Shown here piece after piece: positions 36,741 to 47,595 of a DNA stretch of 64,000 nt. Position 1 is the stretch's first letter; each line of letters opens with the position of its first letter. The notes under the pieces are model-generated. The model searched no databases and was not told where the DNA came from. It worked only from the letters and a program-made list of their open reading frames with translations. A program made the position numbers and the translations under genes. The stretch is from Protopterus annectens (Eukaryota > Chordata > Ceratodontiformes > Protopteridae), in NCBI RefSeq assembly GCF_019279795.1, contig NC_056748.1, forward strand, positions 608,193,136-608,257,135, written 5' to 3'.

Positions 36741-36850
36741 TTTATTTATTTATTTATTTATTTGTTTGTTTATTTATTTATTTGTTTATGTTTTGTTAAC
36801 TAGGTTAGCCCTACTGACCAGAGCCCATTTTCAGATAGGCACTTTAAAGA
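36741..36850 (-). repeat. L2-type LINE 3' tail fragment
   Basis: Minus strand reads ATCTGAAAATGGGCTCTGGT, GGGCTAACCTAGTTAAC and then a long AAATAAAT tail. It matches the 3' end of the L2-like LINEs at 5.5 and 42.0 kb. Confidence 0.7.
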
Positions 36851-37429
36851 AAGAGTAACCAAGACATATAATGACTGGCTTGTTGTTTCTCTGAGGTAGT
36901 ACACTGACGTGGGACCATTCAAAATTCATTAATAAGACAGTACATAAATCTTACAATCATCAAATGAGCCACTCAAAGGAAGCAGGCCCTCATCAATGCT
37001 ATCCCTGATCATTCTGCATCCACCTTAAAGAGCCGCTTGCACTGGATGACCTACTGTAGCTGAACTGGTCTTCACTTCTCTCCATTTATTATCCTCTCAT
37101 TTTAAACTGTCTTTAATGAAATCACTAAGTTACTATTAGGCATACTAGAAAAGCTTCTTCCTACTACCAAGAAAAGACTAAACAGCAATTGTTCTTATTA
37201 AATTACAAGGGAAAGTAAGGGTCTCATGAGGCTTAAGAATGCTGGAAGGAAAAAATGGAAATTCATTATGATAGATTTCCCAAGTTAAAAAGGACTGTGA
37301 AATCCAGACCATGTCAGCTGAATTAGAATATTTAAGATGAAACTAAAATATAGCCTTTTGTCAACTCACCCAGAGTGTGCTGGACTAAAACTGAAATAAC
37401 CCTTGGTGTTTCTAAATTTCTGATGGCTG

Positions 37430-37675
37430 TTGCTGTCTTTCGGCTTAGGGGTCACCACAGCGGAACTCTGGTCCGCTAATGATTGGCAGTAGATTTTCAC
37501 GAACGCCGAGGTGCCAGCTCAACGTTCAACCTTAAACGAAGGCACGCCCATTTACGCATGTCTTTTGAATGCCCACCCAATTGCGGGGAGGACATGCAGA
37601 CTCCACACAGTAGGTACTACCCGCACTCCAGCCAAGAATCAAACTCTGTCTCAAATAAAATTATTGAGAAATAAA
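37430..37675 (+). repeat. short dispersed repeat (same family as 29.78 kb)
   Basis: Blocks AGGGGTCACCACAGCGGAAC, TGGTCCGCTAATGATTGGC, GGCACGCCCATTTACGCATG, then GGACATGCAGACTCCACACA and GAATCAAACTCTG. The last two are the 3' phrases of a repeat type common in fish genomes. Longer than the 29.78 kb copy. No coding capacity. Confidence 0.75.
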
Positions 37676-37679
37676 TCAT

Positions 37680-38335
37680 GATGTGACAGATTAATTTTTG
37701 GAATATGATTGTCAGCTTGCAAAGACTGTACAAAATGTGGATTTAATATGACAGACTACGTGCTAACTTATATACATAAAACAAAGTACAAAATCAGCAA
37801 TTTCTCAGCACATGTTTTTCTCTTAGAATATTCTTCCATTATATGCTAATAATTCACACTTCATAGATGACAGTTACGTAATGCACTAATCTGTTTCTTT
37901 CATCATCTAAATAATAGCTGAGTTGGTCACATCCTTACAAAGTTTTCCATTTCAAATGTGTTTTCCCATGATCAGTTGTTCAGTAAATTTCCTTTATGCT
38001 AAACAGCAGTTCATTCTTACAGCATTTATTAGAAACAAGGCCAAAAAAACAATGGTAGACTGTCTCTACAATGTTTCTAACTCTACTCCTAGACAAGCAG
38101 TTTTTGACAATGTCTCTTACTCACACTACAGCTTGTCCCTTATTTCAGACTGTAGCATGATGTCTGAAGTAATTTTACAGAACACAGATATCCTTTCTGC
38201 CCTAACTTGATTAGAAGCAATGTCTAAAATAATTATATTTGTAGAAATCCATTTCGACACTTGTGTTTTAGCAGCTCACCCATAACAGTTCTCTCTTTAA
38301 TTCATTTTTCAACTTATGAATTAACCTTTTATATT
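37680..38335 (+). repeat. duplicated segment D, copy 1
   Basis: Collinear with 46.41-47.37 kb over about 650 bases. Shared phrases include CATAAAACAAAGTACAAAAT, CTGTTTCTTTCATCATCTAA, ACAATGTTTCTAACTCTA and CAGCTTGTCCCTTATTTC. The divergence looks substantial, with many substitutions and small indels. No coding or structural signature identifies the family. Confidence 0.75.
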
Positions 38336-38522
38336 CACTCAGGAAAGAAGGTACAAGAGATCTGTGCCAGAGCTTTATCAAATAACTATTTGATTATCCT
38401 CTTCCTCATATCAGCTCTGAGAAGTAACTTGGTGGGACAGACAGGAGATATGTGGGAAAATGAACACTAAGTTACAAGTGCACCTACTAGCTTCAGTGCC
38501 ACAATTTACACTATGCAGTTTT

Positions 38523-38565
38523 ATATATCTATATCTATATCTATATCTACATTTATATCTATCTA
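38523..38565 (+). repeat. (ATCTAT)n tract
   Basis: About seven imperfect hexamer/tetramer units of the ATCTAT type. Confidence 0.9.
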
Positions 38566-38689
38566 TACACACAAATACTTAATCATTCATATTTCATTAT
38601 TATCATTGACTTATTAGTACCCATTTTGTACAAATTTTATTATTAAAGCCCTAAACATAAGATATAGCAAGATTAGAATTATAATGTTA

Positions 38690-39404
38690 TAGCTAATAGC
38701 ATTTCAAAAGTCTCTCTCCTCAACCTGGAAACAGATTGGTTAACCTTGCCCATGGTGAACGGGTTTATATTGCCAGAGCGAAACTCCTTTTGAGCGAATA
38801 CCAAAACACTGACACGAATTGCGCAAACCACGAGAATACCGAATGCATTAAACCGTGAAATTTTAAATCTCAAACTGTCATAGTCGACCAACCCCACCAC
38901 CCGCTACATACTACCTACCCAAACAAAATAAATAAACCACATATATGCACTAACCAGACCCTACTTCTAACCCTAAAGTAAAGCACCAAAACCCTACTTC
39001 TAACCCTACACTAAACCCCACATACACAACTATCTATGCACTATCCTTAACCCCTCCCTAACACTAAGGTCCGTAACTATTGCACACTTCTCCTACGAAA
39101 ATATAAACAAACAAAATAAATAATCCACATACATACATTTACCAAAACCCTACTCCTAACCCTACACTAAATCTTACATACATTAACTATCTATGCACTT
39201 ACCTTAACCCGCACCCTAACCCTAAGGTCCATAACTATCGCACACTTACCTTATGGAGCTATACCACAGACAGGCCAACCATGGTAAGTTGACATTTCCA
39301 AATTCGCGGTTTTGGACGTTCACTGTAATGCCGGTTTGCGCAATTACGGATTCGCTTAAACGGACTTTCGCTCTCGTAATAGGGAACCTGGTGAGCTATT
39401 AGCT
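38690..39404. mobile_element. MITE-like element with CCCTAA-bearing core
   Basis: Inverted ends: AGCTAATAGC at 38691 and its complement at about 39394-39404. Inside them, GAGCGAAA (38776) and AATTGCGCAAACC (38817-38829) recur inverted at 39366-39373 and 39333-39345. The core holds two units about 188 bp apart (start AAACAAAATAAATAA at 38921 and 39109), rich in CCCTAA/CCCTAC words. CpG is more frequent here than in the flanks. No open frame. Superfamily unknown. Confidence 0.65.
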
Positions 39405-41388
39405 TATTTGGCATGTGAAAAAATTAGGACTCACTAAAGTACACTCAGATTATTTGTAATTTCAATTCTCTACCTGGAATGGTTTTGCAGGATTAGTACC
39501 GCACACATTATCCAAACTTTTCTTGTTGTGAATAAATACATCAATGCTCTTCCCCACCCCCATCTACACCTTATGTGCTCTTTCTATTTGTCCTGACAGG
39601 CATTAAATAATGGCTTCAGTAACTGTTGTTTTCCTAAACTGAATGTGTAATGTTCTGTTAGTATTCCTCATTTCCCTATCTCATGATAAATGATCATTTA
39701 ATACTGTACATATTTGAAACCTGATGTTTTATCCTGGATTTCATTAAATAACCTTCATTACTTATATAGCTCATTTTGACAGACATGTCACTCCTCTTTT
39801 CATGCTGATGCTTGAATAGTACCAGCTGTGATACCGGGATATAAAATCTGACTGATCATATACATACATTGTGCATATTAAAAACACTGTCTGATAATGT
39901 AAACATATCATAATGAGCATTAAAATAACTATTTCCTATTGATAAAATGTGATACCCTTATTTTCAAGAGAAGAAAGTAATCAAATCCGTTTTAATGAAT
40001 GAATCAGTCCTTAGATCAGTATCATTATAAAATAAAACTATAACTATTAAAAGTGTCTTACACTTCCTGAGTAATATTCCCCCAAATGTATGGACATAAC
40101 ATGTAATTTATGCCATCTAACTCTGTCTGATGCATCAATTTCAATTCTGCAAGTAGCCTCATTACTCTTTATCTCATGGTTTTTCCTCCATCTTAATTCA
40201 TTTGTCCTTAACTAGATTACCTTTTACAATATGTCCTTAAGCAGTCCTACTTACATTATTTATACCTCCCCCAAAAGGATTTGAGATTACTAATAACACA
40301 TTACTGAACTCGTGCAGAGGAAAAAAATCTAAACATAAAATTTACTTTTAGAATGTAATCATATCTAGACTCCGGAAATTTAAAAAAAAAAAACATATAA
40401 CTTTGTTGTGAAAATCCACACATGTATATTCGCAAAGTAATATGCATACAGTTAAAATGTACTGATTACTATTTGTTTGAAACAATTGCCAGTTCTTGTT
40501 GATTACCACCATTGGCATTAATGAAAGTTTCCGTATGTCTAACTGCAAATTTACTATTGAACTTTTTTGCAAAACCCATGTTAATTTCCTTTTATTATAC
40601 ACAATAAAACATCTAAACCCTTATGTGTCAGATCTGCAGTTACTAGGTAGCCATGAATCAAACTTTTAATCTTCCTGATTTTAAGTAACCTGAATCTTCT
40701 ACTTGGACTTGCTATAGACCCAAAAAACTTTGTAGTCTTAAACATTTCAGTCATATAATAACTTACCTTGGTTTACCTGGTTAAATATTAACTCTAGCTA
40801 ATGAATAGTAAAACAACAGAAATTTCTTCCTATTATACCTTTCTGCCTATTTTTTTTTCTTCCACTCAAAGGACAGTAAATAATTTCCTATACACTTCAT
40901 TTTGCTACCTTTCATATGGCTTGGGAGACATACCTGTCTTGTCTGTATCCCTCTACCTTTAAAAAGCATCTTAAAAATAGCTGTACCTATTACGTTAAAT
41001 AATTTTGCCATTCCTATAAACCTAATCAATTAAATCAATTTATTGCATTTTCCAGGATGGACAAAACATTTTGATTCAGTGTTTAATACTCAGGAATTCC
41101 TTTTTTTTACACTATTGCAAATTATGTTTCCAAGGAAACACATCCTAAATGTAGAAGTCCTGTGTACATACAACATTGCAATTAAGTCCTGCATTCAAAT
41201 CCCATAAAAGGTCATAAACTTGTGCAATTCATTGTACAATTACACGTGCAAAACTGTTTCATTTGTCATAGTATTAGGAAATGCTATATAAAATTGACCA
41301 AACACATTTTACATCGGGCTGTCACTTTAATAAATTAATCATTCCTCACAGCTGAAACATTCAAACAGTTTCATGACTGTGAGTATGT

Positions 41389-41390
<2 letters not shown>
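39405..41390. other. no recognisable feature
   Basis: AT-rich, with no supported gene or repeat family. Confidence 0.5.

Positions 41391-41443
<53 letters not shown>
41391..41443 (+). repeat. (GT)n microsatellite
   Basis: About 53 bases of GT dinucleotides. Confidence 0.97.
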
Positions 41444-41444
<1 letters not shown>

Positions 41445-41934
41445 ACATAACATCACAAATCCTAAAAATGCCTTTTAAAGAAAATGATGCAGAAAGAAGT
41501 CAGTTTGTCATTGAAATGCATCAGTTAACTTTATGATGTCACAGAATATGGATAAAAAATAACACAGTTGTCATTATTCTCTGTGTTTGTGAATCACAAT
41601 ATCTAAACTAATAACTTTATGCTATAAGCAATGTCTCACACTTGTGACAATATTTCTTTTCATCCTAGAATATTTGACATATGAAAACACATTACATTGC
41701 ATGTAATGCCATGTTAACAGTACATTTACTTATCATTATTGGTCATTCTACCTTATTTGTCTTTTTGCATCAAAGGAAAATAACACACAACTGAAAGTGC
41801 AGTTTGTTCTGTCATATTAACTGCCAGTTAAATTATTTTTCCCTTTAAAACATAAAATATTTGGAATGTTGGATTTCCAATAAATCAGGGTCTCTTCCTG
41901 CATAAACAGACAACGTGGATGATTTTTCTCTCTA

Positions 41935-44900
41935 TGCTTGCTGGACAATTTATTTTATTTTATTTTACATTTGTTTCCAGGGGAAGTCCAATTATGTGTG
42001 AGCCCATTTTCAGTGAAGGTCCAGGGGAAAAAAGCTCCACATACAAAATAGACAAATTATTACAAGACAATTTAAACAATTTGTGTAAGCATCTTATAAT
42101 GAAGTCAAACTATACAGTGTATACGAGCATAGGGGTAAATAGGAATGTTACATTTTAAGCAGAATACATATAGAAATTGTATCATTATGACAAATTGGAG
42201 ATTCAAGGTAAAGTGACATATCTATTATAAGGTAAGAACTAAAGCTAAAAAGTAAAAGCTTAAACAGTCTAGAAGAAAGTATTGCCTATCAAAGCTAGTA
42301 AATTTATTGTAATGAGTGATATTGCTATATTTGAAATTAATTTGTATGGCTTATAATTGAATTAGTTTGGATATAATTAGAGGGTATAGTGTCAGGAAGA
42401 CTGTGTAGTCAGAAGGTTAACAGATTCATAGTGTGGGTAGAAGTGATTTAGGGAAATTAATGTTTATCCTGGACAGTTGCATGAACAAAGCTACTTGTTA
42501 GACAGTTGATCTTAGAGCATTTTGTAGAGTGATGCTACTTAAGTTCTTAACTCTAGAGGTAGTGAGTTCCAGATTTTGGCTACATAACTAGAGAAGAGAG
42601 CATCTCCTGAGGAATTTATAGATATGGTAACTTTTAGTAAAGATTTATTGGTGGGGCATAGTAGTCTGTGGTTAGAATATGGTTCTAGTAGGTTTTATAG
42701 GATGGGTATTTTGCCTGGCTGGAAAAGTAATTTATGTAACATTGCTAGCTCATTGTAGTGTAGGACATGTGGGAATTGTAGCCGTGATAGCTTTTTTAGT
42801 ACTTGACAGTGATGTGTTCTATATGGGGAGTCAGTGGCAAATGTAGCTATTTTGTTATAGCATATTTCAAGTATTCCCAGGTGTGTTTTTCTGAGGTTAG
42901 TGAGTATGGGTGAGGCATAAAGAAGTGTAGAGAACAGATTAGTTCTTGTGATTACTATTCTGGTATTGCTAGTTAAGAATTCCTTGTTTTAATATAGAGT
43001 ACCCAATTTTTGTGTGCCTTCTTAACAGATTGTGATATATGTTTGTCAAATTTCATGTTATTACCAATAATGACACCTAGGAGTTTTGTCTGTGTTAGGG
43101 GTACAATACTTACATTACCTGCAGCAGTTATGGAAAAGTTGTGGCGGGGGGGGTCTGTGGCTTTAGTAGGTTGGAAGATTATGTGCTTGGTTTTATTATG
43201 ATTGATTATAAGTTGTGTATTGGAGAGCCATGTTTCCACTGCTGTGAAGGATTTTTGTGTTATGTCTTGTAGTTGTCAAAAGGTGTGGGCGGCACATGTT
43301 AGTGTGGAGTCATCTGCATATTAGACTAAAATAGCTAGAGAAGTAGCTGTGTTGAGATTATTAGTAATGATATTGAAAAGAAGGGGACCGAGAATGGAGC
43401 CCTGAGGAACCCCTAATGTGAGTGGTAGTAATGAAGAGATGTCTTGTGACCACTTTACTGCTTGGTGCCAGTCGGTTAGGTAGCTTTGGAACTAAGTGAG
43501 AGCAGATAAACTACGATTTAGGTTAGATAGGGCAGTTACACGTTTTTGGTAGGAGACTGTATCAAAGGGTTTGGACATATCAAGGAAGGCTGATGAGACT
43601 ATTTTACCTTCACTCCTATGTAGGTTGATAGTATTGGTGAAGCTTAGGAGGCAGTAGTTTTACTAGGATTAGGTCTGAAACCATGTTGGGAGTTAGCTAA
43701 GTGATTGTTGATGGAGAGGTAGTGCATAAGCTAAGAATGTATGCACTTTTCTAGAATTTTGGAAAGAGGAGATAATATGGCTGTAGGTCTATAATTTGAT
43801 AGTTCTGCTGAATTACCTCCTTTGTGGAGGGTAATTATATAAGAAACTTTTCAGATATGCAGGACTTGCTGTTCGGTGATATATTGATTGATTAGAATAG
43901 ATACACTGTAGGCAATAGAGTCAGCTGCTTTCTTGAGGTATTCTGTTGTAAGGTTGTCAGCTGCAATAGTTGATGGCTGTTTTTTCATGAGCAATTTTTA
44001 TGGTGTTTGTTGAGACGGGATGAAAGGAGAATGCACTGTTGTTCCTATTTTCTAATAAGGGTACAGTAGCTGGCAGGGGGACAGTTGCTTTTGGATAGTG
44101 CTAGGATGCTCTCACTGAAATATCTGTTAAACTGTTCATCAGTTGTACCTGAATTTTGGGTGGTTGAGGGGGTGGGGTAGATACTTGACCTGGCTGCAGG
44201 ATGGTTTTGATAGCAGGCCAAAGTTTTTGAGGATTTCTTTGATATGTCATTTATATGTTGATTTAGTAATTTTTTTATCTAGTTTAATTTGAGTTTTGGC
44301 TTTGTTTCTGAGTTTCTGATATGCTAGTCAGCTTGATAGAGATTTAGTTGTATTCCACTGTTCCCAGGCTTTATCTCTTCTTAGTTTGAGAAGATTTCTA
44401 GTTTCTTTGGTTAGCCAAGGGGTGAAGTTTGTTTTAGTTCTGACTGTCCTAGGGGATGCTAGATTATTAAGAATATTTAGAAATGCATTGCTGAAATATT
44501 TAACAGCTGAGTACAGGGGTAGTTCTTTTAGTATAGACCAGTTGCACTGGCTAAGTGTGGACACCTGAGTCTGGGGAATTAAATTTTTCTTGTTCTGGAT
44601 TTGCCGGTAAACAGCACTTTTAAGAATATTGGTCATTTGACTCAGTACATAGGTTGGTGAGTGATCACTTAAGCTATCAGGAAGACAGCCAGAGTGTTGA
44701 TAGCATGAAATTTTGTTGATGAGAGTCCAGTAAAGGATAGATTGTCTATTTAATTTTTATCTATTCAAGTGGTGTATTGAATAAGCTGTGTAAATCCATA
44801 GAGGTTTATATGATTGGTGGGGTTCTGTGAGCTACAGGTATAGCAGTCTATGTTGAAGTCAACCATTATAATTGTTTCTTGAGGAAAGGATTCTGTGGTC

Positions 44901-45350
44901 CATTCAAGTATGTTCTCTAAAGCAGTGAGGTTGTTACCAGGTGGAATATACGCCCCTGCCTTGACTATGTACTTGTAAGTGTTGATTTTTAATTTGGTGA
45001 AGAAAATATCAGTATTATTGAAAGGTAGAATGTTTAGGTTTAGGCATTGTAATGTTAGGCTATTTTTGAAAACTATGGCTACCCACCCCCCTTTTTACCC
45101 TTCCTATCTAATCTGAGAATGTTATAACCAGGGGGATAAGCTCATTGTCTTCTGTTTGTGGTTTTAACCAAGCTTCTGTTAGTACAACTATATCAGATGA
45201 ATATAGAGAGAGTGTGACGTGAAAGTCTTGAACCTTGTTAACTATACTTAAGCTATTAATGTGCTTTGAAGGTCAGAGGTTGTCTAGATTCTTATACACA
45301 GTGGCTGTCTCTGACCTAATTCTATTGCACCACATATGAGCAAAGTTTCT
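41935..45350 (-). mobile_element. L2/CR1-group LINE, second near-full-length copy
   Basis: Minus-strand sister of the 2.3-5.6 kb LINE. The 3' tail (CACTGAAAATGGGCTCACAC, GGACTTCCCCTGG, then AAATAAAATAAAA) lies at 41.94-42.02 kb. The endonuclease start lies near 45.23 kb. About 3.4 kb long, decayed but collinear throughout. Confidence 0.8.
42973..45240 (-). pseudogene. L2-like LINE ORF2 (endonuclease + RT), broken
   Basis: From 5' to 3' on the minus strand: IVVLTEAWLKPQTEDNELIP (endonuclease, Glu of the ETW-type block, about 45.19 kb); linker FLNILNNLASPRTVRTKTNF (44.5 kb), close to the plus-strand copy's FLNILNILACPR; TLGVPQGSILGPLLFNI (RT motif B, about 43.4 kb); YADDSTL (motif C, about 43.31 kb, with a stop two residues before it); and WLSNTQLIINHNKTKHIIF then TKLLGVIIGNNMKFDKHIS (43.24-42.97 kb). 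Catalytic residues are better kept than in the 2.3 kb copy, but stops and shifts inactivate it. Confidence 0.8.
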
Positions 45351-46404
45351 GGCTATAACATATGCTGCTTATTACTTTGAAAAACAGTTCTCTTGCCAAA
45401 CTTTTCTGTTTTTCCCCCATTTGTGGAAAAAACAGTTTGCATGAAATAACCTTTTCTGCGAATTGATTTCATCTTATTGTTGCTGAAAACATAATGTGTG
45501 GATTTTAGCGGGCTTTTCAAAATGCAGAGAATGTTGCCATACACAGTTCAGTCACCTGATCTTAATTTTTGACATGACATACTCTAGTCTGTCTTTCTTG
45601 GACATCTTTGAATAGCAAATATTGCATCACTTATTCACATATACTACTGCTTTAAAACTTTAACCATATGTGCACTCATTGCACTGCAATAAATTAGGCT
45701 TAAAATGTTCCTGGCATAATAATGTGACAGTCTATGGCAAAACAATGTACTGTTGCTTTTCAATGTGGTTTGCCTGGCAAAGTCCAGTCTGAGTAGAACG
45801 TGACAGTTAAAAATACTTTACAAATCCTGAGAATTTGCAATCTTTGGTCTATTTGTGAATTTTTTCATGTTAGAAATATCTGCCATGCACTCAACAGCTA
45901 TTACATCCCTAAACCATACAAGGTCATTAATGCTTTCAAAGCCTGAAAGCATTAATTTGTTAGCTTCAAGCTCAAGGGACTCTTCCTTAAAAAAATCTTT
46001 CTGAGTTAACTTCTGTAACATGATTCATTGTAAATACACAATTAGAAAAACTGTGCTCACAGTTTATGCAGATCAACAGACTGATAAATGCTGAAATGGT
46101 ACTACCTCTCCTGTTTCTTCTTCTAAGTCACACACTGTTGTAATCTAAGGTCAGGTGTTCCAGTCAATTTTTTTCTTTTTCTACATTTCTGAGTCCACCA
46201 TTGTAAATGACTGACATTAGTATATTTTCTGTGGATTTATTTTTCTTGTCTGTTGCCACAACTACCCCTCTCCATCTGGCTATGCTATGTCATAAATCCA
46301 CAGCCAGAGGTGATAGTGTACTAGATTCTTCTATTTGCAAGTCTTACTCCACCAAATGTAAATGTCTGACTATAGTCTATCTTGAATAAAATTCTTCAAA
46401 CAGA
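45351..46404. other. no recognisable feature
   Basis: Two minus frames (45544-45353 and 46021-45818) are hydrophilic but carry no motif I recognise and no splice-site context I can defend. Otherwise nothing. Confidence 0.45.
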
Positions 46405-47370
46405 AATTGTGTTGTGGCAAATAGACTTATTTTCTGAATATGATTAGCAGTTTACAGAGATTATGTAAAATGTGAATCTAATATTGTGTACTACATGCTA
46501 GCTCAATATACATAAAACAAAATACAAAAATCAGGAATTCTTTAGCATAGGTATTACTCTGTGAATATTCCTGCAATCATAATTCACACTTCTTAGCTGA
46601 CAGTTACATAATGCTGTACCCTGTTTCTTTCATCATCTAAATGACAGCTCAGATGATTACATCTCTAGAAAGTTCTCTATTTTGAACCCATGTTTTTCTG
46701 GATCTTGTTCATACGATAGAAGCTTCAAAACTCCGAACATCATTTGATTAAGACAATATGATCAACATTCTGAAACATCAAAAAACCCAAAAGGAACAAC
46801 AAACATTTTGTTGTTGCAGAGTGGCAAGCCCCCCACACCCCCACATCCCCTGATAATTTTATAAACCAACTCCAAGATCCCACTACAGTGGGTAAAAGGG
46901 CAAATTCCCTGATCCCCACTGTACTCATTCTCTGTACAGTTTATTACCTGCCCAACATTTGCCATTTCAGACCATCAAGCATATGAAATTTGACGATCTG
47001 AAAAGTTGCTCAAATAAAGTAGACCTGTTTTCCAAGATCTAACATTATTCAGTAACTTTCTTTTATGCTTAAGAATACTCTATCCATACACCAGTTGTTA
47101 TAAACAAGGTCAAAGCAGAATAGACTGTCCTCCTCTACAATGTTTCTAACTCTAGTCCTAGTCAAGCAGTATTTCACAATCTCTATTACTTAAACTGCAG
47201 CTTATCCCTTTTCTCTAAATCCAGCATAATGTCTAAAATTATAATTTTATAGAACACAAACATTCTTTCTGCTCTAGCCTAGCTTTTGTAGAAGTAATGT
47301 CTGTAACAGTTGTACTTGAAGAAATTCATTTTGACATTCGTGCTTTAGAAGTTCACCCTTAACAGTGTTC
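46405..47370 (+). repeat. duplicated segment D, copy 2, split by a MITE
   Basis: 46405-46705 and 46990-47370 are collinear with the two halves of 37.68-38.34 kb. The intervening 285 bases are the MITE. Shared phrases include CATAAAACAAAATACAAAAA, ACAATGTTTCTAACTCTAG and CAGCTTATCCCTTTTC. Confidence 0.75.
46705..46990 (+). mobile_element. palindrome-rich MITE, complete copy
   Basis: Starts ATACGATAGAAGCTTCAAAA, carries the GC-rich block (GCAAGCCCCCCACACCCCC) and CCAACTCCAAGATCCCACT as in the 25.84 kb copy, and ends in CATATGAAATTTGACGATCT, a decayed inverted form of the start. It interrupts segment D, whose 37.7 kb copy lacks it, which gives an empty-site comparison. Confidence 0.65.
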
Positions 47371-47595
47371 ATACAGCTAATAGCTTAGCATTTACATGAT
47401 CTGTAATGACCTCTGTGACTCTGTCATCTGCTGATATGTTGCATGATGATTTCTTAGCCTTCATAAATTGTCCTTTCCCTCCATCTACTAGGATGCCTGC
47501 AACTAGCCCCCCTCCACACTATTTTCTGAAACTTCTCCTGCATTTCTATTTAAGAAAGAATGAGATAGTCAAGTAACTTTTAGCTTTTCCTGACA

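Noticed and set aside
39000..39240. Interstitial telomere array
   Set aside because: CCCTAA words are interrupted and part of two longer 188-bp units. There is no long uninterrupted (CCCTAA)n run.
46400..47595. Second terminal repeat or hammerhead motif upstream of the intact PLE gene
   Set aside because: No CTGANGA...GAAA core found. The sequence is segment D plus a MITE.
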